From the NCBI GenBank assembly GCA_934085875.1, contig CAKOHQ010000047.1:1-8885 (forward strand): a stretch of 8,885 bases of DNA, read 5' to 3'. This document shows, piece after piece, positions 1 through 6,041 of this stretch. The notes below the pieces were generated by a model, which saw nothing but the letters and a program-made list of their open reading frames with translations, was not told the DNA's origin and ran no database searches. Numbering within the stretch: the first letter of the stretch is position 1; the number at the start of each line of letters is the position of its first letter. Origin of the DNA: an uncultured Bacilli bacterium (GTDB taxonomy: Bacteria; Bacillota_I; Bacilli_A; RF39; UBA660). Position numbers and translations under genes: made by a program.

Positions 1-272
1 TTTTCCTCTTATCTTGTTCTACAAATATTATTAATAATTTATCCAATTCATTTAATTCAACTTCATTATATACTTTCTTTCTTAACGAGTCAAGATTAAT
101 ATGTAAAATATCTATATATTTATATATTTCTATAATATTTTGATGTGTATATTTTTGCATCATATACTACTTCTTTATCTCCGATCGCATCATAATTATC
201 TACATTTATTAATATTGTTTTATTTTTATATTTGTTTTTATTATTTAAACAATCAATACAAATTTCAAATAT
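1..272 (-). pseudogene. Rpn-family (PD-(D/E)XK nuclease/putative transposase) remnant, truncated and frameshifted
   Basis: Two overlapping minus-strand frames together read like the middle of an Rpn-family protein. The first is open from 272 and stops at 120-122; it contains ILINVDNYDAIGDKEVVYDA. The second opens at ATG 161-163 (a TAG lies just upstream at 167-169) and runs off the window; it contains LHINLDSLRKKVYNE followed by ELDKLLIIFVEQDKRK. From memory of the family, an 'I-N-x-D-N-[YF]-D' stretch is followed by 'I-[HD]-I-N-L-D-x-L-R' and 'L-x-x-L-L-x-I-F-V-x-x-D'. The first frame has no start codon after an in-frame TAA at 273-275, so the N-terminal nuclease core is missing. A one-base insertion (or two-base deletion) between about 120 and 166 would explain the frame change. 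The 3' end lies outside the window. I infer a decayed copy; the family call rests on remembered resemblance. Confidence 0.5.
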
Positions 273-301
273 TTACAAATTATTTTACAAATTTATGTAA
301 A

Positions 302-326
302 CTAAAACTCACTTTATCCGTGAGTT
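302..326 (-). terminator. Intrinsic terminator of the rel-dtd operon
   Basis: On the minus strand a perfect 7-bp stem AACTCAC/GTGAGTT with a 7-base loop (GGATAAA) is followed by TTTTAGTTT. The stem starts at the last base of the dtd TGA stop (326-328). The U-run is interrupted, so efficiency may be moderate. It separates the operon from the Rpn remnant downstream. Confidence 0.7.
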
Positions 327-769
327 CATTTATTTTTACTATCAATACATATCGTAACAGGACCATCATTAATCAAACTAATTTGCATATCTGCGCCAAA
401 TAAACCTGTTTTCACACTAACATATTGCTTTAACTTGTTATTAAATTCATCATATAACTTAGTAGAATATTCACTCTTCAAAGCTTTAATATAGCTAGGT
501 CTATTACCTTTTTTAGTATCAGCATACAAAGTAAATTGACTTATTGATAAAACTTCACCACCAATATCCAATATACTTTTATTCATAACACCTGCATCAT
601 CATCAAATATTCTTAAATTAATTATTTTATTAACAATATAATCAATATCTTCCATACCATCATCTATTGTAAAACCAACCAATAACATATATCCTTTGTT
701 TATTCTATTATATATTTTATTATCAATACTAACATAAGATTCTTTAACTCTCTGTATAACTACTCTCAT
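326..769 (-). CDS. dtd: D-aminoacyl-tRNA deacylase (DTD)
   Basis: DTD hydrolyses the ester bond of D-aminoacyl-tRNAs (and glycine mischarged on tRNA-Ala), recycling tRNA and keeping D-residues out of proteins; it acts in the cytosol as a homodimer. The 147 residues match the usual length of about 145. Both family signatures are intact: SQFT at residues 77-80 within SISQFTLYAD, and the Gly-cisPro motif GPVT at 136-139 within LINDGPVTI. The N-terminal MRVVIQRV and the LVGFTIDD block are also typical. The ATG directly follows the TAA of rel with no spacer, and its ribosome site GGAGA lies inside the end of rel, so translation is probably coupled. A rel-dtd pair is a common Firmicutes arrangement. 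A terminator follows immediately. Confidence 0.96.
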   Translation of the reverse strand: MRVVIQRVKESYVSIDNKIYNRINKGYMLLVGFTIDDGMEDIDYIVNKIINLRIFDDDAGVMNKSILDIGGEVLSISQFTLYADTKKGNRPSYIKALKSEYSTKLYDEFNNKLKQYVSVKTGLFGADMQISLINDGPVTICIDSKNK

Positions 770-2911
770 TTAATTCTCCAACTCTATTTTATTAACGAAT
801 GGAAGAATTCTTATACTATCAACAAAATCATCAAGTGATTTTTTATCGCTAACTTTTATAGTTAAATTATATCCTATTAAATTATTTTTATTAAATTCAA
901 CAATAGATGTAACTATTATATTTTTTAAGCTAGCTTTAGTAATTATTTCCAACATATTATTACGATTATCATTAGTATAAATTTTTAACTTAGAAACATA
1001 TTTATTTTCTATATTTTCATTCCAAGATACATCAATAAGTCTTTCATTTAAATCTCTTATATTAGGACAACTCTTTTTATGTATTGTAACTCCATTACCT
1101 TTAGTAATATAACCAATTATATCATCTCCTTTAACTGGATGACAACAATCAGCAATATTTACTAAAATATCATCACAACCTGCGACAATAACATCTTTCT
1201 TATATTCATTCTTATAATCTTTACCATTATTTAATACTTTATCTAATAATATATCTTGAACATTCTTTTTATCTTCATAAATAAGATTAATAATATATGA
1301 AGGTGTATATCTCAATGAACCAACATTCAAATATATTTCATCAATAGTTTTAACTTTTAAATCTTTAAATAATTTTTCCAAATGCTCATCACTAAACACT
1401 TCTTTAAAAGATAATTTTTGTTTTCTTAATTCTTTTTCAATTAAATTACTACCTAATTCTGTATACTTTTCTTTATCAATTTTAGAAAAATATGATTTTA
1501 TTTTATTCTTTGCCTGACTAGTTTTAACAACATTCAACCAATCTTTATTTGGAATAGAATTAGGATCAGTTTTTATCTTAACAATATCACCATCTTGAAG
1601 CTTATAATCTATTGGAACAATATTTTCGTTTACAATAGCTCCAACCATTTTATCACCAACATTTGTATGAATTCTATAAGCAAAATCAATTGGAGTAGAA
1701 CCAACTGGTAATTCCATAACATCGCCTTTTGGAGTAAAAACATATATTAAATCAGATAACAATTCACTTTCCATATGTTCTCTAAATATATCATCACTTA
1801 TATCATCATTATAACTATCAATTAAATTTTTATACATTTCAAGCTTTTGATCCATAATATTTTTAATATTATTTGATGTATGTTCCTTATATGACCAATG
1901 GCTTGCAATTCCATTCTCTGCAATATCATCCATTTCTTTAGTTCTTAATTGTATTTCAAAAATATGCCCATCATTGCCAAATACCGAAGTATGTAAAGAT
2001 TGATACATATTAGATTTTGGCATAGCTATATAATCTTTAAATCTATTAGGAATAGGTCTATATTTAGCATGTATAAGCCCAGCAGCCAAGTAACAATCAC
2101 TTACATCATTAACTATTGCTCTCATAGCTAATATATCGTATATATCACTCCACTTCCTACCAGTAGAAAGCTTTGTGTATATACTATAAACACTTTTAAC
2201 CCTACCCTTTATTTTAAATTTAATGTTATGACTACTTAATATTTCGCTAACACTTTCTATCATATCTTTAAGAACCAAATTTAATTCTTCTCTAGTACCA
2301 TCCAATTTTTCCAATATACTCTGATATACATCAGGTTTAGAATACTTTAAAGATAAATCTTCTAACTCACTTTTAATACTATTGATTCCAAGTCTATGTG
2401 CAATTGGTATCAAAACATTCATCGTTTCCATAGCTTTCTGTTTTTGCTTATTTTCTGGTAAGTAATCCAAGGTCCTCATATTATGCAATCTATCAGCAAG
2501 TTTTATTATTAAAACTCTAGGATCAATAGATAAACCAACTAATACTTTTCTTAAATATAAACTACTTGATTCACTATCATCATTTAATTTCAATTTATTA
2601 ATTTTAGTAAGAGATTCAACAATATGACTTACATCACTACCAAAATTTTTTTCTAATTCTTCACTCGTTGCATCACTTTCTGAAATTGTTTCATGAACCA
2701 AAGCAGCAACAATTGTAGTATCATCAACATTAATATCACAAAGTATTCTAGCAACACACAAAGGATGAGTAATAAAATCTGTACCATCTTTCCTTTTTTT
2801 ACCTTTATGTTTTTTTTCTGCATATGAATAAGCTTCTTTTATTTTATCTAATTTTTCATCACTTAATCCTTCATTTTTATATTTTTCTATAATATATAAT
2901 ATATCTTCCAT
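770..2911 (-). CDS. rel: RelA/SpoT-family (p)ppGpp synthetase/hydrolase, Rel type, with altered HD motif
   Basis: Long RSH enzyme that makes, and normally also degrades, the stringent-response alarmone (p)ppGpp. Its 713 residues carry the full domain order: HD hydrolase (about 20-190), synthetase (about 230-345), TGS (about 387-448), helical region, zinc-finger/conserved-Cys domain (C589, C590, H611, C615) and ACT (about 640-710). The synthetase looks intact: GRVKSVYSIY, RFKD at 290-293 (the RxKD form of bifunctional Rel rather than the ExDD form of RelA), YQSLHT, and the catalytic Glu in FEIQLRT (E319). In the hydrolase domain H49, D140 and N144 (KLADRLHNMRTL) remain, but the HDxxED metal/catalytic motif reads H73-E-T-I-S-E78. 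Hydrolysis may therefore be weakened or lost (inference). Its ATG overlaps the upstream stop as TAATG, with AGGTGG 6 bases ahead. dtd follows without a gap. Confidence 0.96.
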   Translation of the reverse strand: MEDILYIIEKYKNEGLSDEKLDKIKEAYSYAEKKHKGKKRKDGTDFITHPLCVARILCDINVDDTTIVAALVHETISESDATSEELEKNFGSDVSHIVESLTKINKLKLNDDSESSSLYLRKVLVGLSIDPRVLIIKLADRLHNMRTLDYLPENKQKQKAMETMNVLIPIAHRLGINSIKSELEDLSLKYSKPDVYQSILEKLDGTREELNLVLKDMIESVSEILSSHNIKFKIKGRVKSVYSIYTKLSTGRKWSDIYDILAMRAIVNDVSDCYLAAGLIHAKYRPIPNRFKDYIAMPKSNMYQSLHTSVFGNDGHIFEIQLRTKEMDDIAENGIASHWSYKEHTSNNIKNIMDQKLEMYKNLIDSYNDDISDDIFREHMESELLSDLIYVFTPKGDVMELPVGSTPIDFAYRIHTNVGDKMVGAIVNENIVPIDYKLQDGDIVKIKTDPNSIPNKDWLNVVKTSQAKNKIKSYFSKIDKEKYTELGSNLIEKELRKQKLSFKEVFSDEHLEKLFKDLKVKTIDEIYLNVGSLRYTPSYIINLIYEDKKNVQDILLDKVLNNGKDYKNEYKKDVIVAGCDDILVNIADCCHPVKGDDIIGYITKGNGVTIHKKSCPNIRDLNERLIDVSWNENIENKYVSKLKIYTNDNRNNMLEIITKASLKNIIVTSIVEFNKNNLIGYNLTIKVSDKKSLDDFVDSIRILPFVNKIELEN

Positions 2912-3174
2912 TATTTCCCACCTAATATATCCATCATCTTATTTTTTATATATTTCTTATATTCTGCATTAGGAGTATTTAAAATATCATCAACACAATC
3001 GGCTAAAGATAAATTATTACTTTTACTCCATTTATATTTTTTTAAATATTCCCATATATCATTAACGTTAACATATTTAATATTATCACATTTTAATTCA
3101 TCAACCTTAGTTTCCATCGCTGGTTTCAATCTTTGATATAACTCTTCTAAATTATTAAATTTAATATTATCCAT
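2911..3174 (-). CDS. Small ComN-like post-transcriptional regulator family protein
   Basis: An 87-residue soluble protein resembling the small Firmicutes 'post-transcriptional regulator' family typified by Bacillus subtilis ComN (YrzD), which acts on comE mRNA. The recognised pattern is an N-terminal helix LYQRLKPAMETKVDELK (residues 13-29), then a segment leading to DIWEYLKKYKWSK (39-51), then LADCVDDILNTP and an EYKKYI end. No membrane segment is visible. It is the first gene of the rel-dtd operon: its TAA overlaps the rel ATG by one base, so the two are probably translationally coupled. An extended -10 promoter lies about 40 bases upstream. The start site has only a weak AAAGAGA at long spacing, so initiation may be inefficient. 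The family call is from memory of the motif; a role in competence is not implied, and the real target here is unknown. Confidence 0.68.
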   Translation of the reverse strand: MDNIKFNNLEELYQRLKPAMETKVDELKCDNIKYVNVNDIWEYLKKYKWSKSNNLSLADCVDDILNTPNAEYKKYIKNKMMDILGGK

Positions 3175-3210
3175 CTTATCATCAAATCTCTTTCATAATA
3201 TTACAACAGA

Positions 3211-3219
3211 ATTATATCA
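3211..3219 (-). promoter_or_regulatory. Extended -10 promoter for the comN-like/rel/dtd operon
   Basis: The minus strand reads TGATATAAT, a perfect TATAAT (3211-3216) with the TG of an extended -10 one base ahead. The -35 region falls inside the upstream terminator hairpin and is poor (TATTAA at a 17-base spacer). It sits about 40 bases before the ATG at 3172-3174. Confidence 0.62.
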
Positions 3220-3244
3220 AAAAAAGTACTAAATTAATAGTACT
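3219..3244 (-). terminator. Intrinsic terminator of the transglutaminase-like gene
   Basis: A perfect 7-bp stem AGTACTA/TAGTACT with a 6-base loop (TTAATT) is followed on the minus strand by seven T residues (3219-3225). The stem includes part of the TAG stop (3243-3245). The T-run leads straight into the next promoter's TGATATAAT. Confidence 0.8.
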
Positions 3245-4736
3245 ATTTTGTATCAATTTCGTATACTTTTTTCAAAACTTTAGTTAATTTAATTCTTTGA
3301 TATTCCAAATCAATATTATCTTTTCTTAACATTTTTGCTATATTGTCATTATTAATTTTTATTTTTTCTTCTCTTGACATATCAAATAGCATAGCAAAAA
3401 CTTCAGTAGCTTTAAAAAACCAATTAGATAATTGACTTGCATATATAATATCTCTTAAATCAAAAGGCTGATCATTAAAATAAAATTGTTTTTTCTTTAA
3501 TTCATAATATACCTTAATAAAAATTTCACTATTTATTGGGTTATTAAGCATATTTTTATAAAATCTAATACGTTTTTTTATATTATCTATATAATCTTGA
3601 TAGTATACACCAGTATAAGATTGCATTACAACTTCACCAATATCAATAATATTTTCTCCATCAATCAATCTTGCTATTTTATTTAAAGATTGTACATATT
3701 TAGGATCCATTAATTTAATATTATCAATAGATAAATTATTTATAAATTTTTCATCAAAAGCATCTTCTATTACTGTAACATCACATAAATTTTTAGTTTT
3801 ATTTTTCATTTCTGATACAGTTTTTGCAAAAAAATTATATTTATAAATATATAAATCATCACTAGCATTTTTTTTAGAATCCCATGTAACATCAAATATA
3901 TAAAGACCATTAACTTTATATTTATTATCAATAATACGAACCAAACTTCTAGCATGACCTGCTTTATTTTCTTCTAAATTATCTAAATTATATACAATAC
4001 TTTCATAACCTAAAGAATTTATAATAGCATTAAAAATCCTAACGTACCCCATACAAACTATTCTTTTTCCCAATAATACTTTAGTCAAATCTCTTGATAA
4101 CACAGGAGCCTCATCATCTTTTTCTGAAGAATAAATTCTATTTTTAACGATATCATAAGCATACATAATCTCTTCCAAAGGGCTAAGATTTAATAATTTA
4201 ATTTGTTTTACATATTCTTCAATAATAATTAATGTTTCATTAAATTCGTTAACACTTATTGGCTCTATATTACCATCAACTTTTACATACAATGATCTAA
4301 TATCACCAAAATATTTTATAATTCTTTCTTTAGATCTTATATCAAGAGGTACAAAATCTTGCAATACAATTTTTTTATTAAATAAATTATTATCTTCAAT
4401 ATATTGCCTAATTTTCTCATACTCACCAGTAAAAGCAATATAATCACAATCACTTAAATTTTTTCTTAATTGTTCATCACTAACTTCAAATATTTCCTTA
4501 ATTTTATTAAAAGACTCTTTATTTAAAGAAGAAATTTCTAATAATTCTTTTTGATATTCATATGATTTCCTTATAAAATAAACATCACTTATTAAACTTT
4601 TATAATTTTCATTATTTATATTATTTATTAATAAAGTAACAGAATCATCTAAATTAGAAACAACATCATACTTATCAAGAAGATCAAAATCATCTTCTCC
4701 GCCATCAATATCTAATCTAATAGTTATATTAAACAC
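3243..4736 (-). CDS. Transglutaminase-like domain protein, cytosolic, function unknown
   Basis: The centre carries a transglutaminase/papain-fold core. A lead helix around LSPLEEIMYAYDIVKNRIY is followed by a Cys in RIVCMGYVRIFNAIINSLGY, a His in KAGHARSLVRI and an Asp in LYIFDVTWDS (C228, H261, D282 counting from the GTG start), matching the Cys-His-Asp triad. The remaining parts, about 180 residues before and 200 after, are not recognised. No signal peptide or membrane span is seen, so it probably works in the cytosol. The core alone cannot tell protease, cross-linking or non-catalytic use apart. I chose GTG 4734-4736 (497 aa): AGGAG lies 9 bases upstream. The open frame extends three codons to a TTG at 4743-4745, but that TTG directly abuts the AGGAG. 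It looks monocistronic, with its own promoter and terminator. Confidence 0.72.
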   Translation of the reverse strand: MFNITIRLDIDGGEDDFDLLDKYDVVSNLDDSVTLLINNINNENYKSLISDVYFIRKSYEYQKELLEISSLNKESFNKIKEIFEVSDEQLRKNLSDCDYIAFTGEYEKIRQYIEDNNLFNKKIVLQDFVPLDIRSKERIIKYFGDIRSLYVKVDGNIEPISVNEFNETLIIIEEYVKQIKLLNLSPLEEIMYAYDIVKNRIYSSEKDDEAPVLSRDLTKVLLGKRIVCMGYVRIFNAIINSLGYESIVYNLDNLEENKAGHARSLVRIIDNKYKVNGLYIFDVTWDSKKNASDDLYIYKYNFFAKTVSEMKNKTKNLCDVTVIEDAFDEKFINNLSIDNIKLMDPKYVQSLNKIARLIDGENIIDIGEVVMQSYTGVYYQDYIDNIKKRIRFYKNMLNNPINSEIFIKVYYELKKKQFYFNDQPFDLRDIIYASQLSNWFFKATEVFAMLFDMSREEKIKINNDNIAKMLRKDNIDLEYQRIKLTKVLKKVYEIDTK

Positions 4737-4745
4737 ACAGATCAA

Positions 4746-4750
4746 CTCCT
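4746..4750 (-). promoter_or_regulatory. Ribosome binding site AGGAG that fixes the GTG start
   Basis: AGGAG on the minus strand lies 9 bases before GTG 4734-4736 and 0 bases before TTG 4743-4745. Only the first is a workable spacing, so the shorter GTG-initiated product is favoured. Confidence 0.72.
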
Positions 4751-4761
4751 AAGTGTCTTAT

Positions 4762-4790
4762 ACTTTATCATCAACTTAATAATTAGTCAA
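4762..4790 (-). promoter_or_regulatory. Putative promoter of the transglutaminase-like gene
   Basis: TTGACT (4785-4790) and TAAAGT (4762-4767) are separated by 17 bases on the minus strand, just after the T-tract of the rhodanese gene's terminator. The -35 is good (5 of 6); the -10 is weaker (4 of 6). A nearby TATAAG has no matching -35 at proper spacing. Confidence 0.5.
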
Positions 4791-4791
4791 G

Positions 4792-4816
4792 AAAAAAAGA
4801 GCTATTCAATAACTCT
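4792..4816 (-). terminator. Intrinsic terminator of the rhodanese-like gene
   Basis: The minus strand folds as AGAGTTAT-TGA-ATAGCTCT, an 8-bp stem with one G-U pair and a 3-base loop, followed by a run of seven T (4792-4798, the first closing the stem). The TAG stop (4802-4804) lies inside the descending arm. Confidence 0.85.
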
Positions 4817-5017
4817 CGTAACATCATAACCATATATTTCCAAAATACTGACAACTTTCTTACTTTTAATCCCTTTCTTACAATAAAAATAATATTTTTT
4901 ATTTTTATCTAAATATAAAGACGGATTATATAATAATTTTTCATATGGTTGATAATCTTTTTCTAAATTTATCAATTCTCCATCATGTGGAAATTCATTA
5001 ATTTTAATTGTTTTCAT
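4802..5017 (-). CDS. Minimal rhodanese-like protein
   Basis: At 71 residues this is clearly shorter than a standard rhodanese domain of about 100. The C-terminal half is recognisable: strand YYFYC, then the active-site loop C46-K-K-G-I-K-S, then helix KKVVSILEIYGYDVTRV. This matches the CxxGxxS persulfide-carrying loop of single-domain rhodaneses. The N-terminal half keeps only traces (HDGELINLE, and NPSLYL before the loop). A sulfurtransferase or sulfur-carrier role is possible, but the partner is unknown. No Shine-Dalgarno sequence is seen before the ATG; instead TATAATATAAT directly precedes it. It is followed by a strong terminator and preceded at 32 bases by the unknown 300-residue gene, with no hairpin between them, so read-through from that gene is also possible. 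Confidence 0.78.
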   Translation of the reverse strand: MKTIKINEFPHDGELINLEKDYQPYEKLLYNPSLYLDKNKKYYFYCKKGIKSKKVVSILEIYGYDVTRVIE

Positions 5018-5045
5018 ATTATATTATATGAATAAACCGATTATA
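5018..5045 (-). promoter_or_regulatory. Possible promoter(s) of the rhodanese-like gene
   Basis: TATAAT occurs at 5040-5045 and again, overlapping, at 5023-5028 and 5018-5023 on the minus strand. A start from the first would give a leader of about 16 bases; one from 5023-5028 would make the message nearly leaderless. No convincing -35 is present, and background A+T makes chance matches likely. Confidence 0.3.
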
Positions 5046-5049
5046 ATTT

Positions 5050-5952
5050 CTATAAATATTTAAAATAGCTATTAATTACCTGTACTTTAAAATCATCACT
5101 ATCAATATCATTATGTAATATATCGTAACATATAGTCTCTAATTTTTCTCTTAATAATAATCTTTCTTCATATTCTAAATTAGATATAGAGTTTTTAATA
5201 TCACTATCTAATACATCAATATAATAATCTAAAAGTTTATATAATTTATTTTTCTTATTAGAATTTAAATTATATAATCTATCAAGTTCAGGAATTATAT
5301 TAACAATACTCTCAATTAAATTATTTTTAAATATTTTTTTGTCAATTGTATTAGCAACAAAACTTATATAATTATTTATATTATCATCTCTATTAATTAA
5401 AGCTAACAATGATATATAATTTTCTAACAAACATTCTAAATTAGAATTATTTATCATTTTATTAAAACTATTTTCTAGATTCTTAAGCCAAATATTTATT
5501 GAGTTATTTTCACTATTTAATTTATTAATTAAAAATATATTATTTTGTGTTTGATTAATTAATTCTGCTGCAATAATATTATCTTTTTCATCAAATATAT
5601 TATCATTATTTAAATCTTTTGTTTTTATTTTATCAAAAGCATTCTTATTTTCACTTTCAAGTTTTAATATTTTTTCTTTATTTTTTTCAATATTATATTT
5701 AAGTTCACAAATTAAATTTACTAACTGAAACAATTTTATATCAGATAACATTATATTTATTTTATTATTTATATAACTTACCAAATTAGTTACTAGTTTA
5801 TCAGTAGGATCTGTATACAATAATTCAATTTGTATAATAATCAAATCATTAATCTTTGTTTGATTTAATTTATCTTTCAAATAAGATACTATACTATCAT
5901 CAGCATTCTTATGTACTAGATAATATTTAACCATATCAACAATATTATTCAT
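5050..5952 (-). CDS. Uncharacterised Asn/Lys/Ile-rich helical protein
   Basis: I do not recognise this 300-residue protein. It appears almost wholly helical and soluble, with no signal peptide, membrane span, zinc motif or nucleotide-binding loop. Residues about 80-105 (LICELKYNIEKNKEKILKLE) and about 130-165 look like coiled-coil or paired helices separated by a charged linker rich in Asp, Asn and Lys. The C-terminal third (about 225-290) has a more regular pattern of leucines and acidic residues, with EYEERLLLREKLETICYDIL as its most ordered stretch. It is a genuine gene: ATG preceded by AGAGGG at about 7 bases, an extended -10 promoter just upstream, a single long frame, and the same codon bias as its neighbours. 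It could be a scaffold or a fast-evolving lineage-specific protein; no function is claimed. Confidence 0.75.
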   Translation of the reverse strand: MNNIVDMVKYYLVHKNADDSIVSYLKDKLNQTKINDLIIIQIELLYTDPTDKLVTNLVSYINNKINIMLSDIKLFQLVNLICELKYNIEKNKEKILKLESENKNAFDKIKTKDLNNDNIFDEKDNIIAAELINQTQNNIFLINKLNSENNSINIWLKNLENSFNKMINNSNLECLLENYISLLALINRDDNINNYISFVANTIDKKIFKNNLIESIVNIIPELDRLYNLNSNKKNKLYKLLDYYIDVLDSDIKNSISNLEYEERLLLREKLETICYDILHNDIDSDDFKVQVINSYFKYL

Positions 5953-5969
5953 AAAAATCCCTCTTATTC

Positions 5970-5998
5970 TTAATTAATCATAACATATAATTAATTAA
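5970..5998. repeat. 9-bp inverted repeat around the promoter of the unknown gene
   Basis: ttaattaat (5970-5978) and attaattaa (5990-5998) are perfect reverse complements separated by 11 bases, and the -10 element lies between and partly in the left arm. It could be an operator-like dyad, but it is pure A/T in an A/T-rich gap, so chance is a real alternative. Confidence 0.3.
5977..5985 (-). promoter_or_regulatory. Extended -10 promoter of the unknown 300-residue gene
   Basis: The minus strand reads TGTTATGAT: TATGAT (5 of 6) preceded by TG in the extended -10 position. The -35 is poor (TTTATT at a 17-base spacer). It lies about 25 bases before the gene's ATG. Confidence 0.5.
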
Positions 5999-6009
5999 AA
6001 ATAAAGAGT

Positions 6010-6041
6010 AAGTTACGATATAATTTAAATTATCATAACTT
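6010..6041 (-). terminator. Probable intrinsic terminator of parC
   Basis: An 11-bp stem AAGTTATGATA/TATCGTAACTT, with one G-T (G-U) pair and an A/T loop of 10 bases, is followed on the minus strand by ACTCTTTATTTTT. The parC TGA stop (6033-6035) is inside the ascending arm. The stem is A/T-rich and the U-run is offset by five bases, so it may be leaky. Confidence 0.55.

Noticed and set aside
140..403. Plus-strand open frame of 87 codons
   Set aside because: It overlaps the dtd 3' end, the terminator and the Rpn remnant, has low-complexity Tyr/Leu/Phe/Asn-rich content and no ribosome site; it is a shadow of A/T-rich DNA.
3190..3206. Tiny upstream reading frame (ATG AAA GAG ATT TGA) before the ComN-like gene
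   Set aside because: Four codons with no clear ribosome site; nothing separates it from chance in A/T-rich leader DNA.
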